Shown here: positions 1 to 11,453 of the stretch, piece by piece
Numbering within the stretch: position 1 is the first letter of the stretch
Layout of the letters: each line of letters begins with the position of its first letter
Source of the DNA: JAGQRJ01 sp041402045
GTDB taxonomy: Bacteria; Planctomycetota; J058
Direction: 5' to 3'
Length of the DNA: 64,000 nt
Assembly: GCA_041402045.1 (NCBI GenBank)
Contig: JAWKSZ010000035.1
Coordinates: 1-64,000 of the forward strand
Notes under the pieces: model-generated
The model's database searches: none
What the model saw: the letters and a program-made list of their open reading frames with translations, nothing else
Told to the model about the DNA's origin: nothing
Made by a program: the position numbers and the translations under genes

Positions 1-69
1 GCCGAAGGCGGCGCGGTCGCCCCCCCGGGCCTGCTCCACGAGCTCTCGTTCGTCCACCACGGCGGTCAT
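1..69 (-). CDS. RNA polymerase ECF sigma factor, N-terminal fragment (partial at window edge)
   Basis: Reading leftward from an ATG at 67-69, 23 codons are open to the window edge. Around residues 9-23 they give ELVEQARGGDRAAFG, which is the usual start of sigma-70 family ECF factors just before region 2. A GGGGAG ribosome-binding site lies a few bases upstream of the ATG. The gene is divergent from the thioesterase gene at 242. Only the first 23 residues are visible, so the subgroup and cognate regulator cannot be assigned. Confidence 0.7.
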   Translation of the reverse strand, partial: MTAVVDERELVEQARGGDRAAFG

Positions 70-124
70 TGTCTCCCCGATCCCCGGCACTCAAAGACCG
101 TTCGCGGACCCCCAGGAGGAATGA

Positions 125-196
125 AAGGACTCCCCTAAGTCCTTCCATAGGCGGGTTTGTGTTGGCCCTTGGAGCGTCGGTCCCCGGCCCGATAAT
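125..196 (+). promoter_or_regulatory. Hairpin and possible sigma-70 promoter in divergent intergenic region
   Basis: The spacer between the divergent sigma factor and thioesterase genes holds a perfect 7-bp inverted repeat (AAGGACT at 125-131, AGTCCTT at 138-144). It also holds a promoter-like pair on the + strand: TTGGAG at 169-174 and GATAAT at 191-196, with a 16-bp spacer. The match is by eye only. The inverted repeat could be an operator or a leader hairpin for the minus-strand gene. Confidence 0.3.
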
Positions 197-241
197 CCTC
201 GGAGTGGGCCGGCCGGGCCGGCTCACGCCGCCGGAGGGCGC

Positions 242-661
242 ATGACGTTCCACTTCCGCACCGAGGTCCGGGTGCGGCTCCCCGAGACCGACGCCATGGG
301 GATCGTGTTCCACGGCAACTACTTCACCTACCTCGAGGTGGGGCGCGTGGACTACCTGCGCAACCTGGGGCTCTCCGAGGGGATCCGCCCGATCAAGGAC
401 TTCGAGAACGTCGTGGTCTCCGCCCACGTCGACTTCAAGGCCCCCGCGCGCCTCGACGACCCGCTGGTGATCGACGTGCGCACCAAGGAGATCCGGCGCA
501 CGAGCTTCACCTTCGAGTTCCGGATCGCCCACAAGCGGACCAACCAGCTCGTGGCCACCGGCTACACCGTGCACTGCGCGGTGGACGACGCCATGCGTCC
601 GATCGAGGTCCCCGACGATTTCCGCCAGGTGATCGGGACCTACGAGGGCTGGAGTGCCTGA
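242..661 (+). CDS. Acyl-CoA thioesterase, YbgC/4-hydroxybenzoyl-CoA thioesterase (hotdog) family
   Basis: This 139-residue protein has the length of a single hotdog domain. Near the N-terminus it carries ETDAMGIVFHGNYFTYLE (from residue 15), the hallmark of the YbgC/4HBT family. Asp17 is the expected catalytic acid and the HGNYF stretch forms part of the acyl-CoA pocket. The family hydrolyses acyl-CoA thioesters in the cytosol; the natural substrate cannot be read from sequence. It starts at ATG 242 after a GGAGGG ribosome-binding site. The nearest downstream gene on the same strand is the ClpP homologue, about 120 bp away, so an operon is possible but not evident. Confidence 0.9.
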   Translation: MTFHFRTEVRVRLPETDAMGIVFHGNYFTYLEVGRVDYLRNLGLSEGIRPIKDFENVVVSAHVDFKAPARLDDPLVIDVRTKEIRRTSFTFEFRIAHKRTNQLVATGYTVHCAVDDAMRPIEVPDDFRQVIGTYEGWSA

Positions 662-781
662 CCCAACCCCCGCTGGAGCCTCGCGCCGGGTAAGTTCTAC
701 TTGCCCGGATAGCGCTTCAGGGTTTCAATACTTACGTCGAAATAGCCAGTGCAGCGCCGCTGGGTCCGAGAGGCTTTCCCC

Positions 782-1374
782 GTGATCATTCCACGCGTAG
801 TCGAGCGCACCGGGCGCGGTGAGGCGGAGTACGACATCTACAGTCGGCTCATGAAGGAGCGGATCATCTTCCTCGGCAACCCCGTGGGAGACGTGATCGC
901 CAACGTGGTCATGGCGCAGCTCCTGTTCCTGCAGTTCGAGAACAAGGGCCAGGACATTCACCTCTACATCAACTGCCCGGGCGGGTCGCCCACCGCGGCC
1001 ATGGCGATCTACGACACCATGCGCTTCGTGAAGTGCGATATCGCGACCTACTGCATTGGGCAGGCGGTGGGCCTGGGCGCGCTGCTCCTCGCGGCGGGGA
1101 CCCCCGGCAAGCGCTACGCGCTCCCGCACTCGCGGGTCATGCTGCACCAGCCCTGGAGCATGGCGCGCGGCACGGTCGCCGACGTCGAGATCCAGGCCAA
1201 GGAGATCAAGCACACCAAGGAGTCGATCCAGCAGATCCTGGCCGACCGCACGGGGCAGCCCCTGACGCGGATCGCCGAGGACACCGAGCGCGACTTCTTC
1301 CTCGACGCCGCCGCCGCCAAGGACTACGGGATCGTGGACTCGGTGGTAGAGGCCGTCTACAGAACGGACAAGAA

Positions 1375-1378
<4 letters not shown>
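782..1378 (+). CDS. clpP: ClpP-family subunit with Gly at the nucleophile position (predicted peptidase-inactive)
   Basis: I chose GTG 782, which follows GAGAGG with 8 bases of spacing, over GTG 749. It gives a 198-residue protein whose numbering coincides with mature E. coli ClpP. The fold motifs are clear: DIYSRLMKERIIFLGNPV near the start, the handle region, LHQPW, and ERDFFLDA near the end. His122 and Asp171 of the triad are present. The nucleophile motif, however, reads GQAVGLGALLLAAG, so codon 97 (bases 1070-1072) is GGC, Gly, where active ClpP has Ser. Inactive ClpP relatives (ClpR) are known in cyanobacteria and plastids, where they assemble with active subunits. The stop overlaps the clpX start (ATGA), so the two are translationally coupled. 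By inference it is a non-catalytic ring subunit or partner of another ClpP encoded elsewhere. A sequencing error is unlikely, since changing GGC to a Ser codon would need a real substitution. Confidence 0.9.
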
Positions 1379-2697
<1,319 letters not shown>

Positions 2698-2703
2698 GCT
2701 GAA

Positions 2704-2726
2704 GAGGGGGCCTTCGAGGCCCCCTC
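2704..2726 (+). terminator. Hairpin terminator after clpX
   Basis: Seven bases after the clpX stop there is a perfect 9-bp stem, GAGGGGGCC / GGCCCCCTC, with loop TTCGA. It is followed by CGCTCGTTTCC, a weak T-containing tail. Placement and stability fit the end of the clpP-clpX transcript. Confidence 0.7.
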
Positions 2727-2841
2727 GCTCGTTTCCCGCGTGCCGCCCAAGCGCCGGATCCGGTCCCGTGTGGGCGGAGCTACCCTCCTCTCCTTCTCCA
2801 CCTTCCCCCCTCGCGGCCGAGCCCCCGGGTCAACCCAGGAA

Positions 2842-3055
2842 GCGGCGTGTCCGAGCGGAGCTCGGTGTCCTTGCCTTCGCGGGCGCCGACGGCGGCGTGT
2901 CCCAGCGGAGCTCGGTGCTTTCGGTGTCTCTTGCCCACGAAGCGCGGGTGGCGGCGTGTCCCGGCGGAGCTCGGTGGTACACCTTCTTCCGAGCGGAGGA
3001 GCGGTGTGTCCCGGCGGAGCTCCGTGGTACACCTTCTCCCGAGCGCGAGGAGCGC
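2842..3055. repeat. Dispersed intergenic repeat, locus 1 (GCGGAGCTCGG core, four copies)
   Basis: Four copies of a unit containing GTGTCCCGGCGGAGCTCGG and close variants start at about 2842, 2892, 2951 and 3001, so they are spaced 50-59 bp. The last two extend into a shared GTGGTACACCTTCT tail. The same core occurs in the opposite orientation near 32.9 kb and 54.1 kb. The array fills the space between the 3' ends of clpX and the convergent Sel1 gene remnant. No credible coding frame runs through it. Confidence 0.75.
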
Positions 3056-3719
3056 CTACTGCGGCGGGAGCTCGGGGTAGGTCTCGAGCAGATCCTCGAT
3101 CGCCTTCACGAAGGTCGGGTCCCGATCCTCGGCCTCGCGCTCCCTGACCAGCGCCTGCTCCAGGAGCGCCCGCCCGCGCTCGGGGTCGGGCGGCCCGCCG
3201 CGGTCGGTGGCCAGGAGCTTGGCCAGGCGGAACATGCAGCCCTGGCTCCCGAGCTCCGCGCCCTGCGCGTAAGCCGCCCGCGCGCCGGCGAGGTCCGGCG
3301 TCTGGCCGTACTCCCCCTCGAGCACCCGGCCTACCCTGCGCGCTGCGCTGCCCCAGCTCGAGGGCCTTGCGGAAGAGAAAGGCCAGGGCGGGACCGGGTC
3401 GGGCCCCGGCGCAGAGCATTCCCAGGCTGGTGTGGGCGGCAGCGAGGCCGCCTTCGCTGCCCGCCGCATCATGCGCACCGCCTCGGGCTGGCGTCCGAGG
3501 CGCATGAAGCAGAACCCGAGGGCATACCAGGCCTCGGGGTCCTCCTGGCGCGCGGCCTGGGTCAGGAAGGGCAGGGCGCGCTCGGCGCGCTCCCGCGGGT
3601 CGAGCTCGCGGGAGTCCGGGGTCTCCCCGAGCATCAGGCGCTTTCTGCCCAGGAGCTTTGGCCGGGGCGTAGTTCGCCCTCGGCGGCCAGCCGCAGCCAA
3701 CGGTGCGCCGCGCTGTGGT

Positions 3720-5624
<1,905 letters not shown>

Positions 5625-5685
5625 AGGCTCTACCTACGCGCGGGGGGCTGGGGCGATTCTCCCGGGCAGGGAGGTGTTGTCGAGC

Positions 5686-7935
5686 CTACTCCTCGGGACC
5701 CTGCAGGCGCTTGAGCTCGGCGCGCAGGCGCGAGACCTCGAGCCGCAGGCGGGTGGTCTCGGTGAGGTCGATCTCGCGGCGGAACGCCGCGGCGCTGAGC
5801 GCGCTGTTGGCCGCGAGGCTCAGCGCGAGCTGGTGCGCGATCACCTCGAGGTGGCTGAGGTCGAGCTGGGAGAACTCGCGCTTCTTGACCACGTCGTCGG
5901 CGTAGAGCACGCCGATCGGCTGCCCGCTGACCAGGAGCGGGACGACCATGACCGTGTTCAACCCCAGGCGGTCGATCGAGGTCGAGGTCAGCTTCCGCTG
6001 GGACTCGTTCACGTCGACCATGCACAGCGAGCGGTGCTCGTCGATCGAGCGCTGGACCACGGTGCGCGAGAAGTCGATCCGGTCCAGGGGCGCGATACTC
6101 CGCCGCCCGCGCGCCCGGGCCACGGTCACGTGCAGCTCGCTCTCGTCCTGCACCACGAGCAGCGCCCGCCGCGCGCGGGTCAGGTCGCACACCACGTCCA
6201 GCACCCGCTCCAACGCCTGCTGCGGGCTCTTGTCGCCGCGCAGGAGGTTGATCGTCTCGAAGATCGCGGTGAGGTTGCGGTGGCTGTTCGCCGGGTCCGA
6301 GTCGAACAGGCTGCCCACGGGGTCCGAGCGGTGCCCGGTCTTGTCCAGCTCCGGGGAGAAGGGCAGCACCCGGTTGCGCCCGCCGTGCTTGGCGGCGTAG
6401 AGCGCCTGGTCCGCGTGCTTGAGCAGAATGCTCAGCCCCGCGCCGTGGTCGGGGTAGACCGCGGCCCCGATCGAGACCGTGGCCTCGAGCTCCGGCTGGC
6501 CGAAGGGGCGCGCGCGCACCGCCTCCAGGATCTTGCGGGCCACGGTGAGGGTCCCCTCGAGGTTCGCCCCTGGCAGGCACACCACGAACTCCTCGCCGCC
6601 CCAGCGCCCTGCGTGGTCGTCGCGGCGGATCGTGCGCCGGATCCGCTGGGCCACGCGCTTGAGCACCTCGTCGCCCACGTCGTGGCCGTAGGTGTCGTTG
6701 ACCCGCTTGAAGTGGTCGAGGTCCAGGATCAGGATCCCGAGCGGCTCGCCGTTCATGCGCGCCTGGCGCAGCTCGTCCTCGAACACCTGCTTCATGAACC
6801 CGCGGTTGGCGAGCCCGGTCAGCGGGTCGGTCGAGGCCTGGTAGTGCAGGCGCGCGTTCTGCAGCGCGATCGCGGCCTGGGCCGCCACCGCCTCGAGCAG
6901 CTCGAGGTCGGCCTCGTCCAGCGGACGGATCGGGAACGTGCTGTCCAGGTAGATCGCGCCCAGGACCCGCGAGCGCCGCCGGCGCCGGCGGTCGTTGTCG
7001 TCGACCGCGCGCGACGTCAGGCGCAGCGGCGCGCTCAAGGGAATGCACAGCGCGTTCTCGAGGCCCAGGCTGACCACGCTCTCGCGCGCGCTGAAGGAGC
7101 TGTCGTCGGCGGGGATCCCCGCGCGGAACACGATCCGGCGCTCCTCGAGGGCCTCCTCCACCAACCCCTTGGAGAACTTCTGCTGCTTCTCCTCGAGGTG
7201 CGCGTGGTCCATGTTGCGCCCGAGGACCGGCTTCAGCCGGCCCTCCTCGCCGTAGAGCAGGAGCCCGCGCTCGAAGCCGCTGAAGTCGAGGACCTCGTCC
7301 AGGATCGTCTCCATGAGCCGGCTGAGGTCGAGCTCCGAGGCGATGTTCTGGCTGAGCAGCCCCAGGCGCACCAGGCGCTCCTTGAGGTAGCTGCGGTTGC
7401 TGGCGCGGGTGTGCGGCCCTGGCCCCTCGCCCCTCCCCCGGCGCGCTTCGTCGCGCTGGGCGCGGGTGGTCCCGTCCCGGGGCTCGGTGCTCGGCTCGAG
7501 GGCCTCCGCCGCGCGCTTGCGCCAGGTCTCGTCCTCGGTGGTGGGGTCGTCCTCGCCGAGCTCGCTCGCGCGGAGCTGACGGACCTTGCTCGAGAAGGGG
7601 AGGAAGGTCTCTTCGCTCCCGCGCTTGAGCGCCTCGTGAGGGTCGGTCTCGTCGTCGACGTAGACCACGAGGGCCTCGCCCAGGCGCACCCGGTCGTCGA
7701 ACTCCAGCGCCATGGCCGTGATCTGGCGCCCGTTGAGGTAGCTCCCGTTCTTGCTGCCCAGGTCCAGGACCCGGTAGCCGCCCTGGGGCAGGGGCTCGAT
7801 CCGGCAGTGCCGCCGCGACACGTCGGGCCAGTCGAGCTGGATCTCGTTCTCCGGCTCACGCCCGATCGTGACCGGCTCGTCCCCGAGCGGGAACTCCCGG
7901 GGCACTCCAGAGATCAAGGTGACGAGTTTGGCCAT
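5686..7935 (-). CDS. FHA-GAF-GGDEF-GAF diguanylate cyclase
   Basis: A 749-residue signalling protein. An FHA domain at about 20-90 (VTIGREPENEIQLD, SRRHCRIE, LGSKNGSYLNG) binds phosphothreonine peptides. A GAF domain follows at about 170-335. The GGDEF domain at about 345-505 reads GRWGGEEFVVCL, an active-type signature, preceded five residues upstream by RRDD, a good RxxD inhibitory site. A second GAF occupies about 540-700 and a short coiled coil ends the protein. It should make cyclic di-GMP in response to FHA and GAF inputs, with feedback inhibition. It lies just upstream of the kinase-Sel1 gene on the same strand with a 61-bp gap, a layout that suggests kinase-to-FHA signalling. A 51-bp near-copy of its FHA-linker region lies at 14163-14213. 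Confidence 0.92.
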   Translation of the reverse strand: MAKLVTLISGVPREFPLGDEPVTIGREPENEIQLDWPDVSRRHCRIEPLPQGGYRVLDLGSKNGSYLNGRQITAMALEFDDRVRLGEALVVYVDDETDPHEALKRGSEETFLPFSSKVRQLRASELGEDDPTTEDETWRKRAAEALEPSTEPRDGTTRAQRDEARRGRGEGPGPHTRASNRSYLKERLVRLGLLSQNIASELDLSRLMETILDEVLDFSGFERGLLLYGEEGRLKPVLGRNMDHAHLEEKQQKFSKGLVEEALEERRIVFRAGIPADDSSFSARESVVSLGLENALCIPLSAPLRLTSRAVDDNDRRRRRRSRVLGAIYLDSTFPIRPLDEADLELLEAVAAQAAIALQNARLHYQASTDPLTGLANRGFMKQVFEDELRQARMNGEPLGILILDLDHFKRVNDTYGHDVGDEVLKRVAQRIRRTIRRDDHAGRWGGEEFVVCLPGANLEGTLTVARKILEAVRARPFGQPELEATVSIGAAVYPDHGAGLSILLKHADQALYAAKHGGRNRVLPFSPELDKTGHRSDPVGSLFDSDPANSHRNLTAIFETINLLRGDKSPQQALERVLDVVCDLTRARRALLVVQDESELHVTVARARGRRSIAPLDRIDFSRTVVQRSIDEHRSLCMVDVNESQRKLTSTSIDRLGLNTVMVVPLLVSGQPIGVLYADDVVKKREFSQLDLSHLEVIAHQLALSLAANSALSAAAFRREIDLTETTRLRLEVSRLRAELKRLQGPEE

Positions 7936-8142
7936 GTGCGTGGAACGAGAATTCAGCCTCAGCTCGTGGGTCGCCCGCGCCGGTCGCGGGGCGAGGGACC
8001 TCGGCTGAGGGCCCCCAGGACTATAGCCGCGGGACCCCCGAGATTCGATCCCAGGTGCGTCAGACAGGCCGCCGCGGCGCCGGTTGGACTACCGCCGGAC
8101 CGCGGCGCCTCCTACAGTAGGGGGCTGGGGGAGGCCCGAGGC

Positions 8143-9612
8143 GTGAGCCGCAGGCGTGGGGTCAGGCTTGTGTGGGGGGCAGCGCTGTGCGCGTTGCTCG
8201 GCGGCTGCAACGTCGGGATCCCCCGCGGCGGCCTCAGCGACTTCTTCGTCAAGGACTACAGCCTCCCGGCCTACGACCAGGCCACCGAGCGCCTGGGTGA
8301 AGAGCGCCGGCGCTTCGGCCCCGACGAGGCCACCGGCGGCATGGGCGGGGTCCTGGGGGCGTCGGGCGGCGGCACGCTCCGCGCGTGGCAGGCCAGCGTC
8401 AGCGGGGCCACCGGCGGGATCGGCGGGCTGGCCCTGGGCCAGCTCTACGTCGAGACCCAGCGCCGCGAGCCCCTGCCCGAGGCGTATCCGGCCCTCGTGC
8501 TCGCGCTGCCGATCATCGCCACCGACCCCAACAAGGGCCCGACCTTCGGGCTCCTGCCCCCGGTGATCATGAAGGAGGGCGACCGGCTCACGAACATCCT
8601 CGCCCCGGACCTGGTCTACAACGAGATCGACGGCGTCGGCGGCAACTTCCGCATGCGGCGCTTCTTCTCCTTCGACTCGTGGCTCGTGCTCGACGCCGGC
8701 GCCACCTCCGAGGGGGCCCACGAGTACGACTTCCACTACGCCCAGCGCCGGCTCGGCCCGCGCAGCAACGGCTTCTTCCGCGGCCGGCTCTACTACCTGA
8801 CCTCGCTCGCCAACCGCTTCTTCGGCCTCGGCAACGAGACCGACCAGGACGACGAGTCGACCTACGTGTTCCGCCGCGGCGAGGCCACCGCAGCCCTGGG
8901 CCTCGAGCTGCCCTACCACTTCAGCGTCGAGCTCCAGGAGCGGCTCGCCAGCTACAAGGTCGGCCCGGGGCGCCTGGACGACGTGCGCAGCACCCGGGCC
9001 GCGTTCCCCACCGTCGACGGCGTGCGCGACCCGCGCTTGCAGATCCTGACCCACAAGATCACGCTGCGCTTCGACACCCGCGACTCGCCCACCGCGCCCA
9101 CCCGCGGACTCTACGCCGAGGCCAACCTCGAGATCTCCGACGACACCCTGGGCAGCGACGTGGGCTACGAGCGCTACTCCTTCGCCGTGGTCGGCCTGTT
9201 CCCCAAGTTCGACGAGCGCTTCATTAGCGTGGTCCGCGTGGCGGGCTGGGTGCTCAACGGCTCGAACGTCCCCTTCTACGAGCAGACCTCGATCGGCGGC
9301 AAGTTCACCCACCGCGGCTACGGCGAGGGGCGCTTCGTGGACTTCAACGGCTTCGCCGCGAGCTTCGAGGAGCGCTGGAACCTGTGGCGCTACACCCTCA
9401 TGGACGTGGAGCAGATCCTGCAGGTCGCGGGCTTCGTCGACGTGGGCCGGGTCTACGGCGAGGACGAGAGCTTCACCCTCAAGGACCTGCACGTCGCCGG
9501 CGGCGGCGCGGTGCGCCTCGTCGTCCCCGACTCCGAGCTCGTGGCCTCGATCGACATGGGGATCAGCGACGAGGGCATGGCCGTGTTCGTCGGGCTCGAC
9601 TACCCGTTCTGA
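8143..9612 (+). CDS. Omp85/BamA-type outer-membrane beta-barrel lipoprotein
   Basis: The start is GTG 8143, preceded by GGGGGAGG. The first residues form a lipoprotein signal ending in ALLGGC. Of about 489 residues, the C-terminal two thirds are alternating beta strands. FTHRGYGEGRF near residue 385 resembles the conserved RGY/F element of Omp85 barrels, and the final residue is Phe (GLDYPF), the typical C-terminal barrel signal. No POTRA domains are evident in the N-terminal part, so this is not a standard BamA; it looks like a surface-antigen (D15)-like barrel. It probably resides in the outer membrane as a transporter or assembly factor. It is divergent from the diguanylate cyclase gene, and its last bases overlap the convergent membrane-protein gene. 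Confidence 0.85.
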   Translation: MSRRRGVRLVWGAALCALLGGCNVGIPRGGLSDFFVKDYSLPAYDQATERLGEERRRFGPDEATGGMGGVLGASGGGTLRAWQASVSGATGGIGGLALGQLYVETQRREPLPEAYPALVLALPIIATDPNKGPTFGLLPPVIMKEGDRLTNILAPDLVYNEIDGVGGNFRMRRFFSFDSWLVLDAGATSEGAHEYDFHYAQRRLGPRSNGFFRGRLYYLTSLANRFFGLGNETDQDDESTYVFRRGEATAALGLELPYHFSVELQERLASYKVGPGRLDDVRSTRAAFPTVDGVRDPRLQILTHKITLRFDTRDSPTAPTRGLYAEANLEISDDTLGSDVGYERYSFAVVGLFPKFDERFISVVRVAGWVLNGSNVPFYEQTSIGGKFTHRGYGEGRFVDFNGFAASFEERWNLWRYTLMDVEQILQVAGFVDVGRVYGEDESFTLKDLHVAGGGAVRLVVPDSELVASIDMGISDEGMAVFVGLDYPF

Positions 9613-10495
9613 GTTCGGCGCGTACGCAGCGCGAAGCACACGCCGGCCAGCAGCACCCACACCGTGCCCGCGATCCCGGCCCACCCCGTGCGCGGCACGA
9701 GCGGGCTGGAGAGGGGCGCCAGACCCCCGCGGTCGACGACGGCGACCAGCGCCAGCGCACAGCACGCGGGGAGCACGGTCACGACCAGGGCGTGCGCCAG
9801 CTCGCGGGGCGCGGGCTCCGCGGCGCGCCCCAGGACGCCAGCGCGTGGCCGGCCCAGAACAGGGGCCAGCTCGTCAGGAACAGGAGCAGGACCACGCCCA
9901 GCAGCCCGACCGCCACGCCCACGACGTCCGACACCGCGCTCAGGCCCCCGCCGATCAGGAGGCAGAGCGGGACCGCAGCGTCGAGCACGCCGAGGGTGAA
10001 GCGACCCTGGGCGGCCCCCTCGCGGGGGTCGGGGGCGGTCACCCTGCGCCCTCCTCGGCCGCGGGGAGCAGCGTCCTCAGCGCGCTCACCGCGCGCGCCG
10101 AGGGCGAGCGTCGTGAGCGTCGCCGCGAGGGGGAACAGGATCACCAGCGCGCGCAGGAGCCCGACCTGCGCGGGGTCGACGTAGAGCCCGGCCGCCCCCC
10201 CCAGGACGCAGGCGGGGAAGCTGGCCAGCCCCGCCCCCAGGCACAGCTCTGCCACGGTCCCCGCCCGAGGAGCGCGGGCGTAGTAGCGCACGAAGGTGCC
10301 CCACACCAGCGGCCAGGCCAGGAGCCCAGCCCCCGCCGGCAGGCAGGCCAGGAGCAGGAACAGCCGCAGCAGCCACCACCCTCCGCCGTCGGTCAGCCCC
10401 GTGGCCGCCAGGACGCCGCCCCCTAGCGCGGGGAGCGCCAGACACAGCCCGCACAGGAACCAGCGGGCCTCTCCCTGAATCCGGCTCTCGCTCAC
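9600..10495 (-). CDS. Multi-pass membrane protein, third paralogue of the HTTM operon, with one frameshift
   Basis: Reading starts at GTG 10495, which overlaps the preceding stop as GTGA. Hydrophobic helices are frequent. The motif SWPLFWAGHALASWGAPR matches LWPVFWVGHLAVSWGAPR of the first paralogue (10971-11453). Right after this motif the frame shifts. Adding one G (CGGAG to CGGGAG, about 9815) restores a frame that continues EPAPRELAHALVVTVLPACC and ends LLAGVCFALRTRRTQNG at a TAG at 9600-9602. The uninterrupted frame would otherwise stop at 9779. The repaired product is about 298 residues, the longest of the three, with an extra N-terminal membrane half. Its function is unknown. Confidence 0.7.
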
Positions 10496-10974
10496 CCCGG
10501 CTCCCGCGCAGGAGGCACGCCGCGAAGTCGCACCGCCAGGGCGCACAGGCTCCCCACCCCGAGGACCGAGAGAAACACCGTCGCAGGTCGCCCCCCCGCC
10601 GCGAGCGCGCTCTCGTTCAGGGCGCGCCAGTCCCCGGGCCCGAGGGCGTAGGCCGCGATCGCGGTCACGAGCAGCGCCGGCAACAGCGCCAGCGCCACGC
10701 ACTGCGGGACCTCGAGGGCCAGGGGATCCCGGGGCGCCTGGGGCGTCTCGTAGGCGAGCGCCAGCCACAGGAGCGGCCACGCCAGGGTGGCCAGCCACAG
10801 GACCGCGCCGAGCAAGAGCCCCACGGCGTAGAGCACGAGGCTGCCGGAGGCGTCGCTCTGGCCCGCCGCGCGCAGGGACAGCGCGAGGGCGTGGCCGAGG
10901 GGGATCGCGACGTTGCCGGCGCAGAGGAGTCGCCGCCGGTCCCGGCAGGCGCGGCCCGGAGGTGGGGGCCTCAC
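10492..10974 (-). CDS. Small membrane protein, second paralogue of the HTTM operon
   Basis: A 160-residue protein starting at GTG 10974, overlapping the previous stop by GTGA. It has about four predicted membrane helices. LAWPLLWLALAYETPQAPRD occupies the place of the WPxFWxGHxxxSWGAP motif in its siblings, and the protein ends with a hydrophobic helix and a short Arg-rich tail (LAVRLRGVPPAREPG). It aligns by eye with both neighbours over its length, so the three genes are tandem duplicates. I do not recognise the family. Strict translational coupling suggests a fixed-stoichiometry membrane complex. Confidence 0.7.
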   Translation of the reverse strand: MRPPPPGRACRDRRRLLCAGNVAIPLGHALALSLRAAGQSDASGSLVLYAVGLLLGAVLWLATLAWPLLWLALAYETPQAPRDPLALEVPQCVALALLPALLVTAIAAYALGPGDWRALNESALAAGGRPATVFLSVLGVGSLCALAVRLRGVPPAREPG

Positions 10975-11453
10975 CGCCGCGCCTCGGGGCCGCGCAGGCG
11001 CAGGGCGAAGGCCAGGCCCGCGATCAGCAGCCACAGCGAGCCGAGCAGGCTCCAGGGGCCGGCGACCGCCAGGCCCGGCTGCGCGAGGGTCGCCCAGGCT
11101 TCGTCCCCGAGCCCCAGCAGGATCCCGACGGTGCCGGCGAGCGCGGGGAACGCCCCCAGCAGCGCGCAGTGCGCGGCCTCGACCGCCAGGGACTCGCGCG
11201 GGGCGCCCCAGCTCACGGCGAGGTGCCCCACCCAGAACACGGGCCAGAGCATGCTCACCAGCCACAGCAGCGCGTAGAGCACGACCCCCAGGCTCACCAG
11301 TCCGTACGGGTCCCGCTCGAGGTCGACGGGGCCCAGGCCGAGGATCACCGCCGCGGCCACGAGGTGCCCCAGGACCAGGGCCGCGTTGCACCCGGCCCAG
11401 CCCAGGCGCAGGGCCTGGGCCTCGCGCGCCTCACCGTCGAGCGCCTCGCTCAC
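10971..11453 (-). CDS. Small membrane protein, first paralogue of the HTTM operon
   Basis: It starts at GTG 11453, overlapping the stop of the HTTM gene as GTGA, and encodes 160 residues. An acidic N-terminal stretch precedes four hydrophobic segments. The signature LWPVFWVGHLAVSWGAPR sits between helices 2 and 3, and the C-terminus is LAFALRLRGPEARR. The 160-residue length equals that of the next gene. The motif carries Trp and His residues facing one membrane side, but no known active site is recognisable. The function is unknown; the context argues for a role with the HTTM protein. Confidence 0.7.
   Translation of the reverse strand: MSEALDGEAREAQALRLGWAGCNAALVLGHLVAAAVILGLGPVDLERDPYGLVSLGVVLYALLWLVSMLWPVFWVGHLAVSWGAPRESLAVEAAHCALLGAFPALAGTVGILLGLGDEAWATLAQPGLAVAGPWSLLGSLWLLIAGLAFALRLRGPEARR

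Noticed and set aside
1033..1374. N-terminal extension of clpX inside the ClpP-like gene
   Set aside because: It is an out-of-frame translation of the ClpP-like gene; ClpX begins at ATG 1375 with the conserved zinc domain.
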